A stretch of 34,157 nt of DNA from Lachnospiraceae bacterium (lineage in GTDB: Bacteria; Bacillota; Clostridia; Lachnospirales; Lachnospiraceae). This document shows, piece after piece, positions 14,520 to 22,439 of this stretch. Position 1 is the stretch's first letter. Each line of letters opens with the position of its first letter. Position numbers and translations under genes: made by a program. The notes beneath the pieces were generated by a model that saw only the letters and a list, made by a program, of their open reading frames with translations, was not told the DNA's origin and made no database searches. The stretch covers positions 1 to 34,157 of the forward strand of contig JAJPXU010000093.1 in assembly GCA_021205305.1 (NCBI GenBank), read 5' to 3'.

Positions 14520-16346
14520 ATGAAGCGCTGTATCGTATGTGGTAATATCGGGGATGACGACAGTGTGGTCTGCAATATATGCGGGAATCCATTCATAGAC
14601 ATGGAAGGTGAACCTGATGATGGCAATGACTCTCTGAAACCGGATGAGAGGATTGAGGAGCAGCTTAAGGAAGTTCTGACGCAGGTGCAGGAGGATGAGC
14701 TTGCAGCGCAGCAGGAGATGGCGGCCATGCCGAATCCGGTGGCTGTGCCGGAAGCGATGGGGGCAGATGAGCCGGGAGTGACGGTTCTTCCGGAAGATGA
14801 TTTTGATCCTTCTGTGCCTCAGAACGCAGCAGCGGAGGATCCGGTGAAACGAGCGGCAGAGGCGTTTGCGAAGCAGGCAGCGGAAGAACCGGCAGAGAGT
14901 GGGGCGGAAGCATATGCGCAGCAGGCGGCAGAGGCGTTTGCGAAGCGTGCAGCGGAAGCGCCGGCAGAGAATCAGAGCGCATCAGAAGCGTATGCGAAGC
15001 AGGCAGTGGAAGCGCCGACAGAGAATCAGAGCGCATCAGAAGCGTATGCGAAGCAGGCAGTGGAAGCGCCGACAGAGAATCAGAGCGCATCAGAGGCGTA
15101 TGCGAAGCAGGCAGTGGAAGCGCCGGTAGAGAATCAGCGTGCGGCGGAAGCTTTTGCAGCGGAAAATGAGACAAATGTGCAGCGCCCGGCAAGGCCGCGC
15201 AGGATGAAGAGCGGTCCGCAGATTTATGGGCAGGATTCTATGGAAGAGTTTGAAGGCGCACAGGGCGTCATTCGCAGAGATGTCCATGGCGGGCATGCGG
15301 GAGAGAACGTAGTATATGGAAATGATGTACAGAGCGGCCCGGTTCAGCCAAGAAGGCGGTCGGAGACAGTTCAGGAACAGAATTCTGCAGTGCCGCCAGT
15401 GAGACAGCGTCCGGCGGGTGTTCAGGAGTCAGCGGAAGCTGTGAATAATGCTCCGAGAACTATGAATCAGCAGCAACGGCCGTCCGTGCAGCCATATGCA
15501 CAGACTCCTCAGGAAAACCGCGGGACTTCGCAGCAGACGCATCATCACAGCGGCAAGAGTTCCGGCATGGCCCGGAAGATGAGGGAAGCATCGAAAGAAG
15601 CGCTGACATCGCCGCTGTTGCTTGTGGTTGCGCTTCTGCAGACGGTGTTTTTGGCAGCATCGGTCGCGGCGATTTTTATGAGAGAACTGAGCTATGGGCA
15701 GATTGCAAAACTGCTGAATCTCTTGGATCTCCCCTCTCAGCTGAGTGGTTATGTCAGTATGTTTCAGAGTGCGATGGCACAGCTTGATAAGGGTGCGCTG
15801 GCGATTAATCTGGCGATTCGGGTTCCGGATCTTCTGTTTTGCCTGGGGCTTTGGCTGATCTGTATCCTGGCGCGCAGTTCGAAAGATAAAATGTCGGGGA
15901 TCGGTTTTGTACTGGTGCAGGTTGTGGCGATTGTTGAGATGATTGCTGCCTGTGTGGTTTTGCTGGTTGTCCTGATTCTTTCGGTGACGCTCGTGATCGC
16001 GGCCTGGAGCGGCGGAACACAGAGCACGCTTGTGACGGCGGCAGTGACACTGATCGGTGCGATTGTCGTGACAATGGCCATAGTCATGTACTTTTTCTGT
16101 TATCTTTCGACGATTCGCATTATAAGTGCGAATGCGAGAAAAGGGGAGCGGTGTGGAAAGGTTTCCGTGTATGTGGCAGTGGTTCACATGATTCTTGCGT
16201 TCACTGGTATTATAAATATCCTTTCCGGTATTGTGAACCTGGAAGTGACGGGTATTGCCGCAGGTGTCGGACAGCTTGGCTGGATGCTTCTGTTTGGTGT
16301 CTGGATTCTGATGTATCGGAGTACTTTGCGTGAATATAGCGAATAA
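14520..16346 (+). CDS. Zinc-ribbon membrane protein with Ala/Glu-rich repeats
   Basis: 608-aa protein of unknown function. An N-terminal zinc ribbon (C4-x2-C7 and C18-x2-C21) is followed by an acidic low-complexity region. Next come tandem 18-residue repeats of the type SEAYAKQAVEAPTENQ (three nearly perfect copies and degenerate flanks, about residues 100-225), a polar Gln/Arg-rich linker, and about six membrane spans in the last 260 residues. Firmicutes use this zinc-ribbon plus membrane layout in many envelope proteins. ATG at 14520 is preferred because AGGAGG lies upstream; a GTG at 14472 is only 3 nt from its GGGAGG. Repeat number probably varies between strains. Confidence 0.75.
   Translation: MKRCIVCGNIGDDDSVVCNICGNPFIDMEGEPDDGNDSLKPDERIEEQLKEVLTQVQEDELAAQQEMAAMPNPVAVPEAMGADEPGVTVLPEDDFDPSVPQNAAAEDPVKRAAEAFAKQAAEEPAESGAEAYAQQAAEAFAKRAAEAPAENQSASEAYAKQAVEAPTENQSASEAYAKQAVEAPTENQSASEAYAKQAVEAPVENQRAAEAFAAENETNVQRPARPRRMKSGPQIYGQDSMEEFEGAQGVIRRDVHGGHAGENVVYGNDVQSGPVQPRRRSETVQEQNSAVPPVRQRPAGVQESAEAVNNAPRTMNQQQRPSVQPYAQTPQENRGTSQQTHHHSGKSSGMARKMREASKEALTSPLLLVVALLQTVFLAASVAAIFMRELSYGQIAKLLNLLDLPSQLSGYVSMFQSAMAQLDKGALAINLAIRVPDLLFCLGLWLICILARSSKDKMSGIGFVLVQVVAIVEMIAACVVLLVVLILSVTLVIAAWSGGTQSTLVTAAVTLIGAIVVTMAIVMYFFCYLSTIRIISANARKGERCGKVSVYVAVVHMILAFTGIINILSGIVNLEVTGIAAGVGQLGWMLLFGVWILMYRSTLREYSE
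14967..15128 (+). repeat. 54-bp tandem repeat, three copies, in coding sequence
   Basis: Three consecutive 54-nt units, nearly identical, encode 18 residues each. Weaker related units lie on both sides (from about 14845 and to about 15165). The unit length keeps the frame. Confidence 0.9.
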
Positions 16347-16372
16347 AAATCGAAATGATGTTTTCAGGAACG

Positions 16373-16402
16373 GGTTCTCACAGTTTGTGGGAACCTGTTT
16401 TT
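16373..16402 (+). terminator. Terminator
   Basis: GGTTCTCAC (16373-16381) pairs with GTGGGAACC (16387-16395), then TGTTTTT. Confidence 0.88.
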
Positions 16403-16459
16403 GCGTGGAAAATGGGGACACGGCTTCCCGGAGCGGATGTCTTTACAGTAAAATCTTTA

Positions 16460-16488
16460 TTGACAGTATAAGGATTATCTGTTAGTAT
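16460..16488 (+). promoter_or_regulatory. Promoter of the amino-acid ABC transporter
   Basis: A perfect TTGACA, a 17-nt spacer and TAGTAT lie about 58 nt before the binding-protein start. Confidence 0.78.
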
Positions 16489-16546
16489 TAACCAGTATTT
16501 TAGCGTGATAAAGCAACGCAGTAGAAGCAGAAATGGAGGAATTATT

Positions 16547-17377
16547 ATGAAGAAGAACTGGATGGCAGGCGTGATTGCCGCGGCTATGGCAGCGTCTATG
16601 ACGATGGGGACGGTCAGCATGGCTGACGAGAGGACGACTTTTGCGGTAGGATTTGATGCGGAATATCCGCCGTATGGCTATATGGATGATGACGGTGAGT
16701 ATACCGGGTTTGACCTGGAACTGGCGCAGGCGGTCTGCGACCTGGAAGGCTGGGAGCTTATCAAGACGCCGATTGACTGGGATTCTAAGGATCTGGAGTT
16801 GGAGTCTGGATCGATTGACTGTATCTGGAGTGGATTTACGATCAACGGCCGTGAGGATAATTATGCATGGTCTTATCCGTATGTAGATAACAGCCAGGTG
16901 ATTGTGGTGGCGGAAGATTCCGGCATTGCCAGTCTGGATGATCTGGCGGGCAAGATTGTAGGTGTACAGGCTGCATCTGCGGCACTGGAGCTTCTGAGTG
17001 CGGATGGCGATCAGGCGGATCTGGCTGCGACATTTAGCACATTGCAGGAATTTGCGGATTATAATACAGCGTTTGTAGAGCTGCAGGCCGGAAGTATCGA
17101 CGCGGTGGCGATGGATATCGGTGTAGCGCAGTATCAGATTAAAGAAAAAGAAGGTTATATCATCCTTGATGAGGAGCTGAATTCGGAGCAGTATGGTGTT
17201 GGTTTCCGTCTTGATGATGAAGAACTGCGTGATACGGTAAATGAGGCGCTGCTGGCGCTTGTAGAGGATGGAACGGTAGCAGAGCTTGCCGAGAAGTATG
17301 AACTGAGCGATATGGTTTGCCTGGGCGAGGGCATCCTGGACGAAGCGGAGACAGAGACAGAGGCTGTGACAGAGTAA
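16547..17377 (+). CDS. Amino-acid ABC transporter substrate-binding protein, no lipobox
   Basis: 276-aa family 3 (SBP_bac_3) binding protein for a polar amino acid or cystine-type substrate. Key segments are FAVGFDAEYPPYGYMDDDG, GFDLELAQAV, a DCIWSGFTI loop, and GIGVAQYQI-like sequence near the hinge. The ATG at 16547 follows GGAGGA by 6 nt. It has an ordinary signal peptide (about residues 1-25) but no cysteine, so there is no lipoprotein box, which binding proteins of Gram-positive bacteria normally need for anchoring. The C-terminus is acidic (ETETEAVTE) with no membrane anchor. Permease and ATPase genes follow. Confidence 0.9.
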   Translation: MKKNWMAGVIAAAMAASMTMGTVSMADERTTFAVGFDAEYPPYGYMDDDGEYTGFDLELAQAVCDLEGWELIKTPIDWDSKDLELESGSIDCIWSGFTINGREDNYAWSYPYVDNSQVIVVAEDSGIASLDDLAGKIVGVQAASAALELLSADGDQADLAATFSTLQEFADYNTAFVELQAGSIDAVAMDIGVAQYQIKEKEGYIILDEELNSEQYGVGFRLDDEELRDTVNEALLALVEDGTVAELAEKYELSDMVCLGEGILDEAETETEAVTE

Positions 17378-17385
17378 TGCTAAGC

Positions 17386-17402
17386 GAGTGCTACAGGCAC
17401 TC
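17386..17402 (+). terminator. Weak hairpin after the binding-protein gene
   Basis: GAGTGC-tacag-GCACTC directly follows the stop without a T run. It probably protects the upstream mRNA end or damps read-through, as usual between binding-protein and permease genes. Confidence 0.4.
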
Positions 17403-17532
17403 AGCGTTCTTATGGCATAGCTTGTGCGGATATCTGATTTACGCGTAGCCATTAGGAACTGCATCGGGATGAAGATAAGATATGGCTCGGGATGCGGTTG
17501 TGGCAGATCGTTATAGACAAAATGGAGGATAA

Positions 17533-17558
17533 GGGCATCCTACAGGCGTGGGATGTCC
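17533..17558 (+). promoter_or_regulatory. Hairpin covering the first permease start codon
   Basis: GGGCATCC (17533-17540) pairs with GGATGTCC (17551-17558), which holds the ATG at 17553. It may limit permease translation, or show that the true start is the ATG at 17571. Confidence 0.35.
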
Positions 17559-18221
17559 TTCAATACTATTATGAAATTTTCAGTCATGCTGAGTCAATTG
17601 AGCAGCGGTATGCTTCGGTCAATGGGTATTTTTGCATTGACCCTGATTTTTTCTCTGCCGCTCGGACTTCTGATTTCTTTTGGCAGGATGTCGAAAAACA
17701 GTCTGCTGCGCACGATTACAAAGATTTATATATCTGTGATGCGCGGGACGCCGCTGATGCTGCAACTCCTGGTCGTTTATTTTGGACCGTATTATCTGTT
17801 TGGCATGAAAATCGGCGGCGGCTATCGTTTTACCGCGATTATCATTGGGTTTTCGCTGAACTATGCAGCCTATTTTGCTGAGATATACCGCGCGGGTATT
17901 GAATCAATGCCGGTTGGACAGTATGAGGCGGCACAGGTGCTGGGCTATGGGAAAATCCAGTGCTTTTTCCGGATTATTTTCCCGCAGGTGATAAAGCGGA
18001 TTCTGCCGTCGGTGACAAATGAGGTGATTACCCTGGTTAAGGATACGTCACTGAGCTTTTCGCTGGCTTATGCAGAAATGTTTACGATCGCGAAACAGAT
18101 CGCGGCGTCGCAGACGACATTTATGCCGTTTGTTGTGGCAGCCGTTTTCTATTATGTCTTTAACCTGGTGGTAGCGGTTGTAATGGAGCAGATCGAAAAG
18201 CGGCTGAACTATTATCAGTAG
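17553..18221 (+). CDS. Amino-acid ABC transporter permease
   Basis: 222-aa HisM/GlnP-type permease. About five membrane spans are visible. The family motifs are RGTPLMLQLLVVYF and the cytoplasmic EAA loop (YRAGIESMPVGQYEAAQVLG) that docks on the ATPase. The start is uncertain: ATG 17553 lies inside a hairpin with a poor binding site, and ATG 17571 is the alternative (216 aa). It lies between the binding-protein and ATPase genes. The dimer probably forms a homomeric channel, as no second permease is present. Confidence 0.92.
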   Translation: MSFNTIMKFSVMLSQLSSGMLRSMGIFALTLIFSLPLGLLISFGRMSKNSLLRTITKIYISVMRGTPLMLQLLVVYFGPYYLFGMKIGGGYRFTAIIIGFSLNYAAYFAEIYRAGIESMPVGQYEAAQVLGYGKIQCFFRIIFPQVIKRILPSVTNEVITLVKDTSLSFSLAYAEMFTIAKQIAASQTTFMPFVVAAVFYYVFNLVVAVVMEQIEKRLNYYQ

Positions 18222-18290
18222 GAGTACAGGGAAGTTCGGCCAGGTTCTCTGGCCGGGGAAAATCAGGGATGCAAAGGAGAGGCGGTCGCT

Positions 18291-19049
18291 ATGAAGCTTC
18301 TTGAAATGAATCATATCAAAAAGCAGTTTGACAATCTGGAGGTTCTTCACGACATTTCTCTTTCTGTGAGTGAGGGAGAGATTTTGTCGATTATTGGGCC
18401 ATCCGGTTCCGGAAAATCGACTCTGCTGCGCTGCGCGACGATGCTGGAGCAGATCGATGGCGGGGAGATTTCCTATATGGGAGAACGGACAGCCTGGGTT
18501 GAGGCGGATGGGAAAAAAGTATATCCGAAAGGGGAGCAGGCAAAGAAAATACATTCTTATTTCGGGCTGGTGTTTCAGAATTTTAACCTGTTCCCGCATT
18601 TCTCGGTTATAAAAAATATCACAGATGCGCCGATCACGATTCAGAAGCGCCCGAAAGCAGAGGTTTACGAAGAGGCACGCGAACTCCTGCGGAAGATGGG
18701 GCTGTCAGATAAGGAAGATGCCTATCCATGTCAGCTCTCCGGTGGACAGTGCCAGAGAGTCGCAATTGCGAGAGCGCTTGCGCTGAACCCGAAGATTCTT
18801 TTCTTTGATGAACCGACCTCCGCTTTGGATCCGGAGTTGACCGGCGAGGTGTTGAAAGTGATCAAATCGCTGGCAGAGACGCATATTACGATGGTGATTG
18901 TCACCCATGAGATGTCCTTTGCACGCGAGATATCCGATCGGGTGATTTTTATGGATAAGGGCGTCGTGGCGCTCGAAGGCTCTCCGGATGAGGTGTTTGA
19001 CGCTGACCATGCCCGTATCCGCGAATTTCTTGGTAAATTTGGGCGGTGA
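18291..19049 (+). CDS. Amino-acid ABC transporter ATP-binding protein
   Basis: 252-aa GlnQ/ArtM-type ATPase that powers the transporter. Walker A is GPSGSGKST (residues 36-44), the Q-loop is [13 protein letters not shown], the signature is [15 protein letters not shown] (Cys replaces the usual Gln), Walker B is [12 protein letters not shown] and the H-loop is THEMSFA. The insertion [16 protein letters not shown] between Walker A and the Q-loop occurs in some family members. GGAGAGG lies upstream of the ATG. It is the last gene of the three-gene transporter. Confidence 0.95.
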   Translation: MKLLEMNHIKKQFDNLEVLHDISLSVSEGEILSIIGPSGSGKSTLLRCATMLEQIDGGEISYMGERTAWVEADGKKVYPKGEQAKKIHSYFGLVFQNFNLFPHFSVIKNITDAPITIQKRPKAEVYEEARELLRKMGLSDKEDAYPCQLSGGQCQRVAIARALALNPKILFFDEPTSALDPELTGEVLKVIKSLAETHITMVIVTHEMSFAREISDRVIFMDKGVVALEGSPDEVFDADHARIREFLGKFGR

Positions 19050-19076
19050 ATCCGCGGGAATACGCCGGATGACCTC

Positions 19077-19105
19077 TTGCAATCTCTTTATTTTTGGTGT
19101 ACTAT
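19077..19105 (+). promoter_or_regulatory. Promoter of the G3E GTPase cassette
   Basis: TTGCAA, a 17-nt spacer and TACTAT. The start of transcription would fall at the foot of the hairpin at 19111, so the new mRNA may begin with that hairpin. No Zur-like palindrome was recognised. Confidence 0.5.
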
Positions 19106-19110
19106 ATCAG

Positions 19111-19135
19111 AGCAGCGCGAAAGCAGCTGCTTTTT
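19111..19135 (+). terminator. Terminator of the ABC transporter operon
   Basis: AGCAGC and GCTGCT (19126-19131) form the stem, followed by TTTTT. It lies about 60 nt after the ATPase stop and just after a candidate promoter, so it may also act as a 5' leader hairpin. Confidence 0.65.
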
Positions 19136-19191
19136 GTATCAACCACAGTTCTGAACAGTATCAAAATGAAAAGACAGAAAGAAGGATAAAT

Positions 19192-20316
19192 ATGATAAAG
19201 GTAGATATTATTTCCGGTTTCCTTGGCGCCGGCAAGACGACGCTGATTAAGAAACTGATCGCGGAGGTGTTCGCGGGGAAGAAGATTGTGCTGATCGAGA
19301 ATGAGTTTGGCGAGATCGGCATTGACGGAGGATTTTTGAAAGATGCCGGGATCAATATTACAGAGATGAATTCCGGCTGCATCTGCTGCTCTCTGGTCGG
19401 CGATTTTGGCAAAGCGCTGAAGGAAGTGGCGGAGCAGTTTTCTCCGGACCGCATTATTATTGAGCCGTCGGGTGTGGGCAAGCTTTCGGATGTGCGCAAG
19501 GCGGTAGAAGGTGCCGCAGAGGAAGCCGGGCTTGAACTGAACGCGCTTACGACCGTAGCCGATGCTTCTAAGATTAAAATGTATATGAAGAACTTTGGCG
19601 AGTTTTATAATAACCAGATCGAGAGCGCGGCAACGGTGATTCTGAGCCGTACACAGAAGCTTTCTGAGGAGAAACAGCTGGAGGCTGCCGCTATGATTCG
19701 GGAGAAGAATCCGAACGCGACGATTATCACGACTCCCTGGGATGAACTGACCGGCGCACAGATGCTGAGTGCAATGGAGGAGACGGATGTGCTCGCGCAG
19801 ATGCTTCTTGCGGAGACGGAGTCTCATGAAGACGACGAGGATGATGATGAATGCTGCTGCCACGACCATGAGCATCATCATGATCATGAAGACCACGACC
19901 ACGAGCATCATCATGATCATGAAGACCACGACCACGAGCATCACCATCATCACGATGGCGACGAGGAATGCTGCTGCCATGGCGACCATGAGCATCATCA
20001 CGACCATGACGGGCATCATCATCACCATCATCACGCGGATGAGGTGTTTACTTCCTGGGGCCAGGAGACGCCGCGTAAGTATACGAAGGATGAAGTGGAG
20101 GCGATTCTTCAGGCACTTAGCAAGGAAGAGAGTTATGGCACTGTGCTTCGCGCGAAGGGAATGCTTCCTGCAACGGATGGCACATGGATTCATTTTGACT
20201 TTGTGCCGGAGGAATATGAGATTCGTACCGGGGCGGCGGATTATACGGGGCGCTTCTGCGTGATCGGCGCACAGCTGAATGAGCAGAAGCTTGCGGAACT
20301 GTTTCATCTGGCGTGA
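19192..20316 (+). CDS. G3E (CobW/COG0523) GTPase with His-rich metal-binding insert
   Basis: 374-aa metallochaperone-type GTPase. Seen in order: Walker A GFLGAGKTT (residues 9-17), ENEFGE, the metal site GCICC (C63, C65, C66), EPSG, a segment VILSRTQK where most members have NKxD for guanine recognition, then a His/Asp-rich stretch (about residues 212-283, over 40 His with two CCCH clusters), and a CobW_C domain. Such proteins deliver or store zinc, cobalt or nickel. The ATG at 19192 follows AGAAGGA. The far longer upstream frame runs through the terminator and is rejected. A second G3E protein and a Cys-cluster protein follow. Confidence 0.9.
   Translation: MIKVDIISGFLGAGKTTLIKKLIAEVFAGKKIVLIENEFGEIGIDGGFLKDAGINITEMNSGCICCSLVGDFGKALKEVAEQFSPDRIIIEPSGVGKLSDVRKAVEGAAEEAGLELNALTTVADASKIKMYMKNFGEFYNNQIESAATVILSRTQKLSEEKQLEAAAMIREKNPNATIITTPWDELTGAQMLSAMEETDVLAQMLLAETESHEDDEDDDECCCHDHEHHHDHEDHDHEHHHDHEDHDHEHHHHHDGDEECCCHGDHEHHHDHDGHHHHHHHADEVFTSWGQETPRKYTKDEVEAILQALSKEESYGTVLRAKGMLPATDGTWIHFDFVPEEYEIRTGAADYTGRFCVIGAQLNEQKLAELFHLA
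19870..19935 (+). repeat. 33-bp tandem repeat in the His-rich segment
   Basis: Two identical 33-nt units (19870-19902 and 19903-19935) encode the 11-residue unit EHHHDHEDHDH, and a third partial unit follows. Unequal crossing-over here would change the number of metal ligands without a frameshift. Confidence 0.85.
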
Positions 20317-20388
20317 CACACCTGTAGTAGTTAAGATAACGTAAATTTGGTCATGGTGTGACCTGTAACGTTGTTTCATCCGGCGTGA
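20300..20388 (+). repeat. 17-bp direct repeat of the GTPase gene end
   Basis: TGTTTCATCTGGCGTGA at 20300-20316 (coding LFHLA-stop) recurs as TGTTTCATCCGGCGTGA at 20372-20388 with one mismatch. Between them is the hairpin GGTCA-tggtg-TGACC. It may be a scar of a tandem duplication. Confidence 0.55.
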
Positions 20389-20459
20389 GCGGGATTATTT
20401 GGCGGAGGCTTCCTGTCAAATATTGGTCAGGAACCTGTGAAAGAAAAGAGTGATATGGT

Positions 20460-21404
20460 ATGCGGCAAATTCCGGTTTATTTAATTACAGGATTTCTGGA
20501 AGCGGGCAAGACGGCGTTTTTGCGGGATGTCCTGGATGGCGGTGACTTTGCGGATGGTCAGAGGGGACTTCTGATTCTCTGTGAGGAGGGCGAAGAGGAA
20601 TACGATGAAAAGGCACTGGCGGATATGAATTTTTCTGTGGTGACGGCGGATTCTCAGGAGGAGTTCACAGCTGATTTTTTGCGCACCTGTGAGAAGCATT
20701 ATCGCCCGAAACGGATTTTTATTGAGATGAATGGTATGTGGGACTGCAAATGGCTGTACGGAGAGGAGCTTCCTCTCAGTATGGCGATTGCGCAGGTCAT
20801 TACGGTGGTTGACGGAAGTACATTTTCGGTTTATCTGAATAATATGCGGAGTATTTTAAGTAACTTATTTCAGTATACGGAGATGGCAATTTTTAACCGC
20901 TGTACCCCTGAGATGGATCTGCTGTCCTACCGGCGCACGGTTCGCGGATTGAATCCGCGGGCGATGGTTTATTTTGAGGATAAGGACGGAAATCCGATTG
21001 ATCCCGGCAAGGATGTGCCGCCGTTTGATTTGACCGCTGATGTGATACAGGTGGACGATATTGACTATGGCCTCTGGTATCTGGATGCTTTTGAGTCCAG
21101 GGATCGCTATGAAGGCAAGACGGTACGTTTCCGTGCGAAAGTTATGAAATCACGCCGTTTGCCGTCGAATGCGTTTATTCCCGGCCGCAATGTCATGACC
21201 TGCTGTGCAGAGGATATCCGCTTTGTCGGGTATGTGTGCAAGGCCGGTTTTGCCGGAGATCTGAAGCCGAGACAGTGGATTTGGCTGACCGCAGAGATTC
21301 GATATGAATACCAGAAGGAATACGGCGAAGAAGGGCCGGTTCTGTACGCAAAGAGTTATGAACTGACTGGGGCGCCCGAGGAAGATACGGTGTATTTTAA
21401 TTAG
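20460..21404 (+). CDS. G3E-type GTPase fused to a YcgQ-like C-terminal domain
   Basis: 314-aa protein. The N-terminal half is a COG0523-type P-loop domain (GFLEAGKTAFL at residues 10-20), but the GCxCC metal site is absent: the matching place reads FSVVTADSQEEF. IEMNGMWD stands where EPSGxx is normal, and the NKxD equivalent is FNRCTPEMD. The C-terminal third (RVRFRAKVMKSRRLPSN-like start, CCAEDIRFVGYVC, RQWIWLTAEI, PVLYAKSYEL) resembles the end of YcgQ/TIGR03943 proteins, which accompany zinc-related COG0523 genes. It is probably a partner of the preceding GTPase in metal allocation. The start has only a weak AAGAGTG binding site. Confidence 0.78.
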   Translation: MRQIPVYLITGFLEAGKTAFLRDVLDGGDFADGQRGLLILCEEGEEEYDEKALADMNFSVVTADSQEEFTADFLRTCEKHYRPKRIFIEMNGMWDCKWLYGEELPLSMAIAQVITVVDGSTFSVYLNNMRSILSNLFQYTEMAIFNRCTPEMDLLSYRRTVRGLNPRAMVYFEDKDGNPIDPGKDVPPFDLTADVIQVDDIDYGLWYLDAFESRDRYEGKTVRFRAKVMKSRRLPSNAFIPGRNVMTCCAEDIRFVGYVCKAGFAGDLKPRQWIWLTAEIRYEYQKEYGEEGPVLYAKSYELTGAPEEDTVYFN

Positions 21405-21415
21405 GAGAAAAAACT

Positions 21416-22156
21416 GTGAAACGTCAGGTAAGCCTTGAGGAAATATCGGATGGCAGGCTGTATGGCCGTCATGACATGGTTCGGGCTGGCTGTGGCGGCT
21501 GCCGGGGGTGTTCCGCGTGCTGTCATGGGATGGGCAAATCAGCGATTCTGGATCCGCTGGATGTTTCCCGTCTGACGCAGGGGACCGGACTTCCTGTGGA
21601 TGTTCTGCTTGGGGAGAAGCTGGAACTCAATGTGGTAGATGGTATCATTCTGCCGAATCTGGCGATGACTGGCGAGGAGGAAGCCTGCGGCTTTTTGAAT
21701 GAAGATGGCCGCTGCAGCATTCATCCGTTTCGTCCGGGCGTCTGTCGGTTGTTTCCGCTTGGAAGATATTATGTCAAAAAGGATGACTGGACAGAAAAAC
21801 ATTCTTCGAGTTTGAATCCGTCAGGAGAAGATACAAAAGAGACGGGGAGTGCCATGGATTTTCGATACTTTCTTCAGGTCAATGAGTGTCCTGCCCCGAA
21901 CAAGACGAAAGTGCGGGTTGAGAAGTGGCTGGACCAGCCGCAGCTTTCCAGGTATGAGGCGTACATATTAGCATGGCACAATTTTCTGGAGCGGGCGGAA
22001 GTGCTTGTGGCGGAAGAAACGGATGAAACCGTGGTGAAAAATATCAATCTCTATCTGTTAAAGCAGTTTTTTATAAAGCCATACGAACCAGAGGAAGATT
22101 TTTACGCGCAGTTTGAGGCGCGTCTGGCGGCGGCAGAGACTCTTTTGTGGCAGTGA
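21416..22156 (+). CDS. YkgJ-family Cys-cluster protein
   Basis: 246-aa protein with the CxxCxxCC hallmark in GCGGCRGCSACC (residues about 26-37) and a second Cys set in CGFLNEDGRCSIHPFRPGVCRLFPLGR. YkgJ/Fli-B-like proteins bind zinc or an iron-sulfur cluster. The start is GTG at 21416, with AGGAG overlapping the stop of the previous gene. It is translationally linked to the two G3E GTPases, which suggests a metal-delivery operon. Residues about 124-148 (WTEKHSSSLNPSGEDTKETG) look like an extra loop between YYVKKDD and FRYFLQVNECP, which normally adjoin. Confidence 0.88.
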   Translation: MKRQVSLEEISDGRLYGRHDMVRAGCGGCRGCSACCHGMGKSAILDPLDVSRLTQGTGLPVDVLLGEKLELNVVDGIILPNLAMTGEEEACGFLNEDGRCSIHPFRPGVCRLFPLGRYYVKKDDWTEKHSSSLNPSGEDTKETGSAMDFRYFLQVNECPAPNKTKVRVEKWLDQPQLSRYEAYILAWHNFLERAEVLVAEETDETVVKNINLYLLKQFFIKPYEPEEDFYAQFEARLAAAETLLWQ

Positions 22157-22241
22157 GTTCTGCAATATATAGTAAACGATGTAAGCTGTTTTGTTTTCGT
22201 TTGCGTCGTTGCTGTGTTCTTAGCAACGACCGAAGCGGAAA

Positions 22242-22287
22242 AAGAAAAGCGCTCATGAAAGGGAAAACCTTTACGAGCGCTTTTCTT
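22242..22287. terminator. Bidirectional terminator between convergent genes
   Basis: AAGAAAAGCGCTC pairs perfectly with GAGCGCTTTTCTT (22275-22287), with an inner AAAGG/CCTTT stem. Both sides are A/T-tailed, so it can stop transcripts from ykgJ (+) and the YARHG gene (-). Another hairpin, GTCGTTGCT/AGCAACGAC, stands at 22205-22230. Confidence 0.85.
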
Positions 22288-22407
22288 GTCCTATAGAATT
22301 CTCTATTGGACAAGAAACCTCCGGGAGGATGCACATGCTGCGCTAGAGGAAACTGTCTGCTTGCGCAGACGCGCGGCAGCGCGAGAATCCCGGCAAGGCG
22401 GGATTCT
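22284..22407. repeat. Cluster of hairpins after the terminator
   Basis: CTTGTCC...GGACAAG with an inner ATAG-aatt-CTcTAT (22284-22313), CCTCC-g-GGAGG, GTCTGC-ttgc-GCAGAC, and AGAATCCCG...CGGGATTCT (about 22384-22407) follow each other. No gene is present in 22156-22440. The density suggests inserted palindromic repeats. Confidence 0.5.
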
Positions 22408-22439
22408 ATTTTAAATGCGCAGGGCAAAGTGTGATTCGG

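Noticed and set aside
14839-15165. CRISPR array
   Set aside because: The 54-bp units are contiguous coding repeats without spacers.
17492-17881. 129-aa frame before and inside the permease gene
   Set aside because: Overlaps the conserved permease in another frame; no family features.
19102-20379. 425-aa minus-strand frame opposite the G3E GTPase
   Set aside because: Its Met/Val-rich stretch is the antisense reading of the His-rich repeat; no other sign of a gene.
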